Below, piece after piece: positions 1-8,464 of a stretch of DNA of 32,174 bases (positions are counted from its first letter, which is position 1; every line of letters starts with the position of its first letter). Source of the DNA: JAOAJF01 sp046295675 (GTDB taxonomy: Archaea > Micrarchaeota > Micrarchaeia > Anstonellales > Anstonellaceae); contig JBKBMW010000002.1 of NCBI GenBank assembly GCA_046295675.1, positions 1 through 32,174 on the forward strand. Reading direction: 5' to 3'. The notes beneath the pieces were generated by a model that was given only the letters and a program-made list of their open reading frames with translations, had not been told where the DNA came from and searched no databases. The position numbers and the translations under genes were made by a program.

Positions 1-528
1 GAAAAAGATAACGTATTAAAAGAGAAGTTAGAAAAGAAAAAAGAGGAATTAATAGAGACAGAAAAACAAAACCTATTAAGAGAGGAAGCTAAAGCAAAAT
101 GGGAAGAAATTCCCTCTGATGAGAAAAAAAAGCAAATTGATGAGGTATTAAACAACCAAGAAATTAAAAACGCAATTATAGATAAATATAAAAAAGAGCA
201 AGTTTTTCCACAAGCAGAAAATGAAGTAATAGAAGCTAAATTAAGGGAAGAAAATTTCCCATTAGATAAATTCTATAAGATTGTTTATAGGAATGTAAGT
301 GAGGATAATTTAACAGAAAGTTTAAATTCAGCCTTAAATTCCATGCTGGCTGAAGCAGTGCTTCCAACACTTGGTTCCTATCTTACAGGAAAATTGGGAC
401 TTGGTCTTGTTTTTAGTAATCCGAAATGGGAAGATTATATAAACGGAGTTTTTTCCAATCCAGAAACATCATTGAGTAACACTATACAACAGTGGCAACA
501 AACAACTAAAATGACCCAAAGTAGGTGA
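1..528 (+). CDS. C-terminal part of a coiled-coil protein, unknown function (5' end outside window)
   Basis: Frame 1 is open from the first base to the TGA ending at 528, giving 175 residues with no start visible, so the gene begins upstream. The first ~75 residues are Lys/Glu/Gln-rich and look like a long charged coiled coil. After that comes a mixed region, then a short apolar glycine-containing stretch (AEAVLPTLGSYLTGKLGLGL) near the C-terminus that could be amphipathic or sit against the membrane. It is the first visible member of a nine-gene same-strand run, with the next gene starting 12 bases later. I do not recognise the family. A cytoplasmic, membrane-associated accessory factor of the envelope operon is a guess from position. 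Confidence 0.75.
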   Translation, partial: EKDNVLKEKLEKKKEELIETEKQNLLREEAKAKWEEIPSDEKKKQIDEVLNNQEIKNAIIDKYKKEQVFPQAENEVIEAKLREENFPLDKFYKIVYRNVSEDNLTESLNSALNSMLAEAVLPTLGSYLTGKLGLGLVFSNPKWEDYINGVFSNPETSLSNTIQQWQQTTKMTQSR

Positions 529-540
529 CAAGGTGTTTAA

Positions 541-1098
541 ATGAAAGATTTTAGCAAATTTTATCAAGCTTTGGAAAAGAAAGATAATCATCTAATTAAG
601 TTTTTATTAGAAAACTACAAAAAAGAAAATTCTTCTAGATTGGAAACATGGAAAAATATTACTGTTAAGAGCCTTTCTTCATTTCAAGGTTATTTTTTTA
701 TAAAAAATCAAGGTTTATTTTTATATGGAAAAATAGTTCCAGAAATTTTTTTTGTTTTTCTTTCAATAAATCACATCCTTGAGCAAACTCTCAAAAATTT
801 AACTTCTAATTCCAAACTTGTCAAAGAAAACATAAAAAATCTAGAAAATTTAGAGTCTAGATTTGAAAAACTTTCTTTAAAATTTAGTGTTTATTATCAG
901 ACAATGAGTGCAGTGGTAGGGGCATATCATTTCTATAAAAAAAACCTTTCTTTAACTATCCATTTTTTAGATAGATTGGAAAAACAATTTAATCTAAAAA
1001 AACTAGACTTGCTTTCCATTTCAGAATTAAATTCTATTTCTATAAGATTAACCAAGCTAGCTGAGGAATACCTACAAAAAGCAAATAAAAATCAATAG
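541..1098 (+). CDS. Small helical protein of the membrane-protein operon, unknown function
   Basis: This 185-residue protein starts at ATG 541 behind an AAGGTG ribosome binding site about 6 bases upstream. It is Lys-, Leu- and Phe-rich, predicted to be almost all helix, with heptad-like stretches at about residues 80-115 and 140-180. It has no signal peptide and no clear transmembrane segment, although residues ~45-80 (FQGYFFIKNQGLFLYGKIV and following) are quite apolar. It sits between the coiled-coil gene and the first polytopic membrane protein, 8 bases before the latter, so it is probably co-transcribed and may be a cytoplasmic partner of the membrane complex. I recognise no family. Confidence 0.7.
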   Translation: MKDFSKFYQALEKKDNHLIKFLLENYKKENSSRLETWKNITVKSLSSFQGYFFIKNQGLFLYGKIVPEIFFVFLSINHILEQTLKNLTSNSKLVKENIKNLENLESRFEKLSLKFSVYYQTMSAVVGAYHFYKKNLSLTIHFLDRLEKQFNLKKLDLLSISELNSISIRLTKLAEEYLQKANKNQ

Positions 1099-1106
1099 GT
1101 TTCTCT

Positions 1107-2309
1107 ATGGTGGAATTATTAACCCAATATTTTTATGTAGGAACTGCTTTAAGCTCTTTAATTGTTGCATTGACTTATATGATTGGCTCTTTGTTTTCTT
1201 CAGAGCCTTTAAAAGGCTGGGCAAGAAAGGAAATAGCTGATTTGCTTTTTATTGTTCCACTCTTTTATATTCTTGTCTTTTTTTTATCTAATTTTTCTTC
1301 TGATGACCAAATAAATATAGTATCTAACTCATTTGGGCCAGAAAGTTTTTTTTATAAGGATCTAACCAACTTTTCCACTCAACTTATTACAAATGTTTTT
1401 TATTTTTCTGCAGTTTCATCTTACAATTATAATTATCAAGTTGGTTTGTCTGTCTCGGATTTAGTACCAATATCAATCCCACAATGGTTTAATTTTGGTG
1501 GAGGATTATCCTCATCTCAATATCCTGGTTATGGTTCTAATATAATTTTAAACCAACTTTTCTTTGGGATAGATTACTGTTTTAATATACTATTTCTTCT
1601 TAATTCAATCTTCCTAATTTTTAGTTTTTTAGTTCTTATATCAATAAATTTTCTTCTTCCTTTAGGCATTTTTCTTAGAGTTTTTCCATTTACAAAAAAA
1701 GCAGGTGGATTTATTGTGGGCTATTGTTTAGCAGTTTTATTTGTGTTTCCTTTTGCAGCCCAATTGAGTGCAGGCCTATCCTCTTTGGTTTTAGAAAAAG
1801 CTAAAAAAGATGGTTTTATTTCTTCAATTCCAAATTTGGAATACTCTGATAGACCACCTATAAAAAATTTGAATGCTGAACTTATTAGGAATTACATTTT
1901 GAGTCCTTTTTACATTATCCCTACTTCTGTAATTGCTAATGCCATTGCTTCTTTACTTGCTTTTATTGGAGTACCGCCAGGTTTTTCTATTGACAACTTT
2001 TTTCAATTACTTGTTAGTGCAAGCACTCCAATTGCCCAAATAATTCAATATATTATTAATTTAGTCAAAAAGATAATTCCAATTGCTATTGGAGGAACAT
2101 ATCCTAAATATGCAAAATCCACAGCTGATATTATAAAAAGTTATTATAAGCCTATAGTCACAAATATTTTACCAACCTTAAGTTTATACTTTTTAGTAAT
2201 TCTTCTTTCTGTTATTTTTCAACTTACTCTTACAATAGTTTTAGGGAGAAATCTATCTAATTTCTTTGGCCAAGAAGGCCAGCTCTATGCACTTTACAAA
2301 ATTCTCTAA
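1107..2309 (+). CDS. Polytopic membrane protein, tandem paralog 1 of 6
   Basis: 400 residues with at least five membrane segments. TM1 (about residues 8-33) runs into the loop GSLFSSEPLKGWARKE and a second TM (about 46-62). An extracytoplasmic stretch of about 90 residues follows, then a TM ending in the core motif LLPLGIFLRVFPFTKKAGG (residues 183-201, Arg191) and a further TM ending in VFPF. A second external loop leads to the last TM and the tail FFGQEGQLYALYKIL. The same two core motifs recur in the next five genes, so this is a tandem paralog family. Positive residues place both motif loops in the cytoplasm. Unlike its paralogs it has no separate signal peptide and starts directly in TM1. 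Distant kinship to VirB6/TrbL/CedA channel proteins is my inference from topology only. Confidence 0.8.
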   Translation: MVELLTQYFYVGTALSSLIVALTYMIGSLFSSEPLKGWARKEIADLLFIVPLFYILVFFLSNFSSDDQINIVSNSFGPESFFYKDLTNFSTQLITNVFYFSAVSSYNYNYQVGLSVSDLVPISIPQWFNFGGGLSSSQYPGYGSNIILNQLFFGIDYCFNILFLLNSIFLIFSFLVLISINFLLPLGIFLRVFPFTKKAGGFIVGYCLAVLFVFPFAAQLSAGLSSLVLEKAKKDGFISSIPNLEYSDRPPIKNLNAELIRNYILSPFYIIPTSVIANAIASLLAFIGVPPGFSIDNFFQLLVSASTPIAQIIQYIINLVKKIIPIAIGGTYPKYAKSTADIIKSYYKPIVTNILPTLSLYFLVILLSVIFQLTLTIVLGRNLSNFFGQEGQLYALYKIL

Positions 2310-2319
2310 GGTCGAGATA

Positions 2320-3279
2320 ATGCTAAAAAATTTATTATTTTTGATTTTGTTTGCATGCATTCTTTATAGTCAATCCACTCAAAATTATGGCCCAGTGCAA
2401 TGTTTTTCTTTTTCTTTGGATGAATTGTTTAATCCAGAAGCTCAAAAATCATTTAATCTTCCTATTGTTTTTTCAATAATGATTTCTTTAGTGGTTTTGT
2501 CCTATTTTTTTGGCAATCTACTCAAAAATCCTCATCTACTTGTTTGGGCAAAAACCGAAGGAGTTAATGTTTTTTGGTCAGGGGTTTTGCTTATCTCTAT
2601 TAGTGGAGCAATTACTTTTTCTTGTACAATTGCAACCTTTTTTGTCCCAGACTTAAAAACTTCTCCGCTTTCTTATTTATCGAATTATTTAAACAATATA
2701 TTCTCATTAGGAAAAAGCTATTCAATAGATCTTTTAAAAAGTTCATTTAATGATATGTTTTCTTCTATGGAACTAAATTCACCATCTTCTATTTATTTTG
2801 GAACTTCACAATTTGGAATTTATTATCTGGCAGGAAAAAAAGAATGGGCATCATATAAAGAAACTCTTAACTCTTATTTAGTTCCAATTTTAGGAATGAT
2901 TTATGCTCAAAAATTCATAATTGAAAATTTATTTTCTCTTATAGTGCAGATAGTTCTACCAACTTCTCTATTTATAAGAATCATCCCAATTTTTAGAGAT
3001 GTAGGAGACTTTTTAATAGCAGTGTGCCTTTCAATCTATTTCTTTCTGCCAATAATCTATTTTGCCACATTTTCTTCTGTTACCAATACCTTTGGCTCGT
3101 TTTCTCCTGATGCTCTTAATTCTGTTGTTTATCTTTATGATTCTACTATAGAAAATGCTTTAACTTTTATTGCCTTTCTTACTATACTGGCAGTGTTTAT
3201 TCCAAATTTGATTTTGGTAGTGATAACCGCCTCCTCCATGGCTTTATATAAAGCTATAAAAGGATTTTTCAGTGGGTGA
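2320..3279 (+). CDS. Polytopic membrane protein, tandem paralog 2 of 6
   Basis: I place the start at ATG 2320, not the upstream in-frame ATG 2266, because AAGGTCGAG sits just before it, it follows the previous stop by 10 bases, and it yields a clean signal-peptide-like start MLKNLLFLILFACILYSQS. This gives 319 residues. The shared core follows: a TM with GNLLKNPHLLVWAKTE, an external segment, LPTSLFIRIIPIFRDVG (from residue 213), a TM ending in LP, and a C-terminal TM ending ALYKAIKGFFSG. The tail lacks the LGGDI-like motif of other members. It has no large inserted ectodomain. Likely a structural subunit of the same envelope complex as its neighbours; biochemical function unknown. Confidence 0.8.
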   Translation: MLKNLLFLILFACILYSQSTQNYGPVQCFSFSLDELFNPEAQKSFNLPIVFSIMISLVVLSYFFGNLLKNPHLLVWAKTEGVNVFWSGVLLISISGAITFSCTIATFFVPDLKTSPLSYLSNYLNNIFSLGKSYSIDLLKSSFNDMFSSMELNSPSSIYFGTSQFGIYYLAGKKEWASYKETLNSYLVPILGMIYAQKFIIENLFSLIVQIVLPTSLFIRIIPIFRDVGDFLIAVCLSIYFFLPIIYFATFSSVTNTFGSFSPDALNSVVYLYDSTIENALTFIAFLTILAVFIPNLILVVITASSMALYKAIKGFFSG

Positions 3280-3285
3280 TTGGAT

Positions 3286-6200
3286 TTGAAAAAATTAATT
3301 CTTTTAATAATTTTTTTTGGTTTATTAAATTCGCAAACAACAAAACAAAACGATATTACTAAACTTGTCGAATTTACTAAGGACCAACTCCTAAATAACC
3401 CCCCCACCTTAATTTCTTCTATTCTTAATAATTATTCTACTTTGTTGATTTTGCTTTTTGCTTTAGCTGTTTTCATTTTAGCAATTGGTTATTTTGGGGC
3501 TTCTTTTTTTGATTTAACTGAAACCAAGGTGTTTATTAAAACAGAAATCGGTCAATTAATTTTAACTGCCATATTTGCAGGTTCTTTATTTGGAATAATA
3601 ATTTTTGTAGATAGACTTATAATTTCAAGTGCAGATTTTTTGGTTTCACCATGCGGGGAAAATTATGTTTATGCTCAAAACATTCCAATACCTATTCAAT
3701 ATGCAAATTGTTATCTAGATTCTTTAATCAAATTGGCTGACAAGGCATTGGAAGAAAATATAAAAGAATCAATAGAAGCTGGGAGGGAGACCTATAAACA
3801 AGTAGGTTATCAAGTTTCTGTTTCTCCTCTTTCAGGTTATTATTCCTTCAGACCTGCTGCATTTAAAAGGTTAGATGTGGAGATAAAAACTGCAGAGTCA
3901 CATTTTTTATCCTCTTTCTTAATCAGCCTAATATCTCAAAAAGCCTTTTTGAATTATATAGCACCAGTCTTTGGAATATTTTTATTATTTATTGGTTTAT
4001 TATTTAGAATTTTGTTTTTTACAAGAAAGCTTGGGGGTTTATTAATAGCAGCAGGTTTTGGTTTGCTTTTGATCTGGCCTCTAACCTACATGATCTCCTG
4101 GTTTACCTTTCGAGCAGGAATATTTGGTTCTCAAAACTTAGGAGAAGAAAGTGCTTTTTGTCCCAAAGAATGCCAAATCCCAGTTCCTGTTGCTTACAAT
4201 TTTTTAGCTAATCCAAAAGGAGAGTACAAACCAGAGACTATGCTTACTCTTGAGGAAGTAGCAGCAATTTTAAAAGAAAAACCAGAGAATAAAAATCAAT
4301 TTGAATTTTTAATTGAAAAGGGAATTCAGCCTTGTTTTGTTACTGATAGTGATAAAACTAAAAAATTTGGAATAATTAGTGTAAATGATTCAGAAAATTG
4401 TGATGAATCTTGCAGAGAAATTCCTTTAAATCTTCAAGTTTGCAAGGAACAAGAAAAACATTGCGATGCTCTTCCATTAGCCTGTAAAATAATCAGGTCT
4501 ATGGGACTGGAAAACTATACCTCATATTATCAAAAAAATTCTCAATATTGCTCTAACAAAAGTGTTTGTTCCAATTGCCCAGATTCTTGTAAATACCAAT
4601 TAAGGGAAATTCGTTATTCTTCTGATCCTTCCTTTATTCCAAAAGATCCAACCGGTGTTGGGATCATTCCCAGAACAGATTTAAAAAATACTATAAATTG
4701 TAGTTCCAAATGTGAAAAATGCCCTCCAGTTTGTAGATATTATTCCAAAAAAAACGATGGAACTTTTTTCTTTTTAAATAAGGATAGTGCAGAGTGTAAA
4801 AATTGTGATGATTGTTTTAACTATAAAGAACCTTCCACCCAACTCCCTATTTGTATGACTTATGTTCCTTTGATTTCAGTAGGAAACTGCCAACAGCTTT
4901 GTGGAATACCTTACTCTATAAGAAATGCCCCAAATAACAATATCTGCCCAATTGATTGCAGAATATATTTTGATAGCACTACTGATAAATATAAAGACCC
5001 AGTTTTTAGTTCTTTTTGTGAAAAAAATGGTGAATTTTTTGAAGCTTGCAACCGCTGTCCTATAGAGTGCAAAATAAATGCATCTGAAGTAATAAATCAA
5101 ATAGCAAAACAACAAAATCCCTCTTGCTCTCTCCCCCCTACTTTTTCTAATGGTCAGATGGATAATTCAATAAATAAGAATTGTGCAAGATGTGACCCAT
5201 CCTGTAGATTTTCAAATCCTTCTTCTATTGCATCTGCTCAAATTAAGAGCAGCTCAGGAGTTGATATAAACAATATAGAAAGTTATATTCCTATTTTTTC
5301 TGAATTTTATGCAAAAACTTTTGTTCAACAAAACTGTAGTTATAGTTCATCACCTTATGTTGAGTGTCCTACAGAGAGGAATGGTAATATATACACTGAT
5401 TGTAACTGGAAAGAAGGATCAGATTCATCTAAAACACTTCCAACCTATTCTCCAGCTAAGATAATTTATCCAACTACAGGGGATAATCCATTCTGCCCGG
5501 ATTTTATTGCCAAATTGCAAAATTTTGTTTTATTATCGTCTGATGAAAACAACCACATTATTGTAAAAGCAAATCAGTACCTTTCACATCTTTGTACTTT
5601 AGATAAAGATAGTGAAAAGTTTTGTTCTTCGCCTTATTGTCCTTCATCCTGCTATTATAACTCCTGGCCAAATTTTGCAGCTTTAGAAAATATCTCAAAT
5701 ATCACTTCAAAAATAAATTTTGCTCTGTCCAATTGCAATTTTAATGAAACACAAAAAGGCTGCTATTATTACAATTATCTCAATATGGTAGTTTTGAATT
5801 ATTCTGGACAATATTACTTGCCCAAATCAGCTGTTCAAAGCTGTTTCCCTTCTATTTCTTCAATAAGCTCTGATCTTTCTAACTTTGCCTGTTATCCAAT
5901 TTTAAAAATTCCTTCTGCTTCAGACTTTTCTTATTGTGGTAATTATATTGATTATTCAAATCCTAACAGGTCCATGATAAAAGGCTCAGCATGCCCATAT
6001 GAATGCAGATATGATGAATTAAAGAAGCAAAAAAATCCACAAATATGTGGTGATTTTACTCTCTCATTTACTTCTTCCAATCCCTCTCATAATTGTGAGC
6101 CATTCTGTAATGGTTTAATTAGATCATCAGATCTATCCTATTGCAACTCAGAAGCATATTCATGTACCCAACAACAAGCTCAAACCTATTGGGTAAGAAT

Positions 6201-7338
6201 TAATTCCATTCCAATCAATAAATCCCATAGCAACCGATTATGTAATCAATCTGTAGTTTTATATAATTCATCAATCACTTATAAAAAAGGAGATCTAGAT
6301 CGAAATAATCAACCATATGCTAAAGATTGGTGGGAAGACAGCTGTACCTATATAGAAAACGGTGAAACCAAATATATAAACTTCACTTTGGTAAGTGGCT
6401 ATTCTCCCTACCTTTGTTCTGCTGGGCATAAATATATAGGATTGGATGAACTAATTTCTTCTAGTGGTTATTCTCAATATAGAGAATGCGGCGAGATTGA
6501 TACTAACAAAAATCCTAACTATATTTTTTGCGGAAATTATAGTATAAATGTTGGGGGAACAAAAGCAGTTATAAAAGCATTAGATGATTTATGTTATGCT
6601 TCCTACAATGCTAGGGCAATGCCTGGATTAGCTTATCATTCTATTGGAGGAAACGGAGATTTCTCAACTAAAGTTAATGGTCAAATAAAGCAAAATATTC
6701 AATACTTTGATAATTGTCAACAATGCCCAGTGGTATTTAGAATCAAAAATTTGCAAGATGCTTATCTTTTGGGAATTCCTGGGATATTAACAAATCTTCT
6801 TAATTGTCAAAAGTGCAATATAAAAATAAACCCTCCCTATTCGTCTTCTTGTGAATTCAAATACGAGAAAGCCATTGGTTGCCCATTAAGATGCAGAATT
6901 GCAACTTTAGATGGAAGTCTTCCTTATGGCTGTGATCCAGATATAGATGATCAAAAAGAAAAAAGTTATGTTAATCCAGAAGTCGGATATGCTTGCGATG
7001 ATTATCATGCTTTAAGTTGCAGGATAAATTTAAGGGAGGATTTATGTGATGGTTGCAGTGAATTTTGTGAATCAGATTGTCAATCACTTCCTTATATAAG
7101 AAGAGATTGTTCTAGCTGTAATCCTGCTGCAAGTTTTGGTGCAAATTCCTTATTAGATGCTACTACCTCTCAAGCAGGTCTTGTTACCCAACCAGGTTGG
7201 ATAAGAATTGGCTTATTACTAATACCTTCTATAATTTTACCTTCATTTTCAATAGTAATTTTAGTATCATTTATAAAAGGTCTATCTCAATTCTTAGGAG
7301 GCGATATAGAAATACCTGGTTTGTATAAGTTGATTTAG
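3286..7338 (+). CDS. Polytopic membrane protein with giant Cys-rich ectodomain, tandem paralog 3 of 6
   Basis: About 1350 residues. Two TTG codons (3280, 3286) can start it. GGTGA at 3275-3279 is better spaced for 3286, which gives the signal-like start MKKLILLIIFFGLLNSQ. The family core occupies residues ~40-290, including a degenerate version of the first loop (FDLTETKVFIKTE) and LLFRILFFTRKLGG. About 1000 residues of extracellular sequence then intervene before the last TM (around 1305-1325) and the tail LGGDIEIPGLYKLI. The ectodomain has dozens of cysteines, many arranged as CPxxC followed by Arg/Lys and an aromatic or Ile, plus many N-x-S/T sequons. This suggests a disulfide-bonded, possibly glycosylated exterior. 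It is presumably the external business end of the complex. No known domain recognised. Confidence 0.8.
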   Translation: MKKLILLIIFFGLLNSQTTKQNDITKLVEFTKDQLLNNPPTLISSILNNYSTLLILLFALAVFILAIGYFGASFFDLTETKVFIKTEIGQLILTAIFAGSLFGIIIFVDRLIISSADFLVSPCGENYVYAQNIPIPIQYANCYLDSLIKLADKALEENIKESIEAGRETYKQVGYQVSVSPLSGYYSFRPAAFKRLDVEIKTAESHFLSSFLISLISQKAFLNYIAPVFGIFLLFIGLLFRILFFTRKLGGLLIAAGFGLLLIWPLTYMISWFTFRAGIFGSQNLGEESAFCPKECQIPVPVAYNFLANPKGEYKPETMLTLEEVAAILKEKPENKNQFEFLIEKGIQPCFVTDSDKTKKFGIISVNDSENCDESCREIPLNLQVCKEQEKHCDALPLACKIIRSMGLENYTSYYQKNSQYCSNKSVCSNCPDSCKYQLREIRYSSDPSFIPKDPTGVGIIPRTDLKNTINCSSKCEKCPPVCRYYSKKNDGTFFFLNKDSAECKNCDDCFNYKEPSTQLPICMTYVPLISVGNCQQLCGIPYSIRNAPNNNICPIDCRIYFDSTTDKYKDPVFSSFCEKNGEFFEACNRCPIECKINASEVINQIAKQQNPSCSLPPTFSNGQMDNSINKNCARCDPSCRFSNPSSIASAQIKSSSGVDINNIESYIPIFSEFYAKTFVQQNCSYSSSPYVECPTERNGNIYTDCNWKEGSDSSKTLPTYSPAKIIYPTTGDNPFCPDFIAKLQNFVLLSSDENNHIIVKANQYLSHLCTLDKDSEKFCSSPYCPSSCYYNSWPNFAALENISNITSKINFALSNCNFNETQKGCYYYNYLNMVVLNYSGQYYLPKSAVQSCFPSISSISSDLSNFACYPILKIPSASDFSYCGNYIDYSNPNRSMIKGSACPYECRYDELKKQKNPQICGDFTLSFTSSNPSHNCEPFCNGLIRSSDLSYCNSEAYSCTQQQAQTYWVRINSIPINKSHSNRLCNQSVVLYNSSITYKKGDLDRNNQPYAKDWWEDSCTYIENGETKYINFTLVSGYSPYLCSAGHKYIGLDELISSSGYSQYRECGEIDTNKNPNYIFCGNYSINVGGTKAVIKALDDLCYASYNARAMPGLAYHSIGGNGDFSTKVNGQIKQNIQYFDNCQQCPVVFRIKNLQDAYLLGIPGILTNLLNCQKCNIKINPPYSSSCEFKYEKAIGCPLRCRIATLDGSLPYGCDPDIDDQKEKSYVNPEVGYACDDYHALSCRINLREDLCDGCSEFCESDCQSLPYIRRDCSSCNPAASFGANSLLDATTSQAGLVTQPGWIRIGLLLIPSIILPSFSIVILVSFIKGLSQFLGGDIEIPGLYKLI
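4159..6894 (+). repeat. Dispersed CPxxC[RK] motif repeats inside the Cys-rich ectodomain
   Basis: Coding repeats in paralog 3. Eight CPxxC motifs start at bases 4159, 4576, 4720, 4945, 5056, 5638, 5992 and 6880, with a CDPSC variant at 5191. Most continue with Arg or Lys and then Tyr, Ile or Phe (CKY, CRY, CRI, CKI, CRF). Several are preceded by another Cys three residues earlier, giving C-x2-C-P-x2-C. Spacing is irregular, so this looks like diverged small disulfide modules, not a recent tandem duplication. The family is not one I recognise. Confidence 0.75.
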
Positions 7339-8463
7339 ATGAAAAAAATTTCTTTTATATTTCTCATTTTTGTTTTTAGTTTCGGAATAATTTTTGCCCA
7401 ATCTCAACAAGATTCTTGCTTACCTAAGTCCATTAATTTGGCTCTTGGAATAAGCATCGGAATAATTTCTCTTCTTTTTTTGTTCGGATATTTATTTAAT
7501 TTTGAACAATTAAAATTCCTAGCAAAAAAAGAATTTGGTGAATTGTTTTTAGTTGTATTTTTTCTTTTATCTCTCTCTTTTTTCCATTTGTCCTTTTCTG
7601 AGCAATTAGCCAAAATATTTAACTTTGATTCAAATGGTTGGAGTGACAGATTAAATTATAAAAACTGGGGTACAGACAAGCAAAACAACCCAGTATTAAA
7701 AGTTACAAAGAATATTTTAGAAAACCTAGATTCATCTAAACTAACAATTCAGCAAAAAGCTTTTATTTTAATAGAAGAAAATAAACAACTTCTTGAAATT
7801 TTAACCATCAAGACAATAAATTTTGGAAATTCTATTTCAACTGAATCTTCAAAAATGAGCTATATAAATTTTCTTGGTCTTGGTTTTGGATATTCTCTTT
7901 GTTCTACTTATTCTGTTTTTAGAGGACCTGTAGGTTTACTTTTAAACGCTGAGGCTACTGCTTCCATTGCATTATTTTTTAGTGCATTTTTTAATTCAGT
8001 TTTTCAATCTTATCTATTATGCTATCTTCTTCCTATCGGAATATTTCTAAGGCTTTTGAGCTTTACAAAAAAAGCAGGGTCTTTATTAATTGCTCTTTCT
8101 ATCTCATTTTATTTTGTTTTTCCAACTGCAATTGTGGTATTTAATGACCTCTATAACTATTATTACATGAAGCTTTCTTTACAAACATCTAAAGATTCCA
8201 TCATTGTGCAGCAATATAACAATTTAAATTCATATTTCTCTCTTCCTGTTGACTGTGATATAAATGACCAAGATATGAATAAGACTGTTTCAAATATCAT
8301 GAAGACTTTACTAAAAAATCTAAAAGAAATTTTGCTTTTTATCATTTTAAAATGCATATTTATTTTATTATTTTCTCTTTCATTCACCCTAGTATTTGCT
8401 TCTTATCTTGCCCATTTCTTGGGATTGGATATAGATTTATCAACTTTGGCACGGTTGAGTTAA
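7339..8463 (+). CDS. Polytopic membrane protein, tandem paralog 4 of 6
   Basis: 374 residues from ATG 7339, which directly abuts the preceding TAG. No good Shine-Dalgarno is visible, so translation is probably coupled to the upstream gene. A signal-peptide-like start ends in IIFAQSQQ. The first core loop is GYLFNFEQLKFLAKKE, and the second core motif LPIGIFLRLLSFTKKAG lies near residue 231, followed by a TM ending in FVFP. The C-terminal TM ends with HFLGLDIDLSTLARLS, a version of the shared LGGDI tail. External regions are modest in size and carry few cysteines. Same family and presumably same complex as the neighbouring five genes. Confidence 0.8.
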   Translation: MKKISFIFLIFVFSFGIIFAQSQQDSCLPKSINLALGISIGIISLLFLFGYLFNFEQLKFLAKKEFGELFLVVFFLLSLSFFHLSFSEQLAKIFNFDSNGWSDRLNYKNWGTDKQNNPVLKVTKNILENLDSSKLTIQQKAFILIEENKQLLEILTIKTINFGNSISTESSKMSYINFLGLGFGYSLCSTYSVFRGPVGLLLNAEATASIALFFSAFFNSVFQSYLLCYLLPIGIFLRLLSFTKKAGSLLIALSISFYFVFPTAIVVFNDLYNYYYMKLSLQTSKDSIIVQQYNNLNSYFSLPVDCDINDQDMNKTVSNIMKTLLKNLKEILLFIILKCIFILLFSLSFTLVFASYLAHFLGLDIDLSTLARLS

Positions 8464-8464
8464 T

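Noticed and set aside
343..528. Separate 61-residue gene starting at ATG 343
   Set aside because: The same frame is open back to base 1 with coherent coiled-coil sequence, and no ribosome binding site precedes 343. It is the tail of a longer gene.
3135..3407. 90-residue reading frame on the - strand across the paralog 2/3 junction
   Set aside because: It is antisense to two well-supported genes, has no ribosome binding site, and shows no protein-like pattern beyond the complement of hydrophobic codons.
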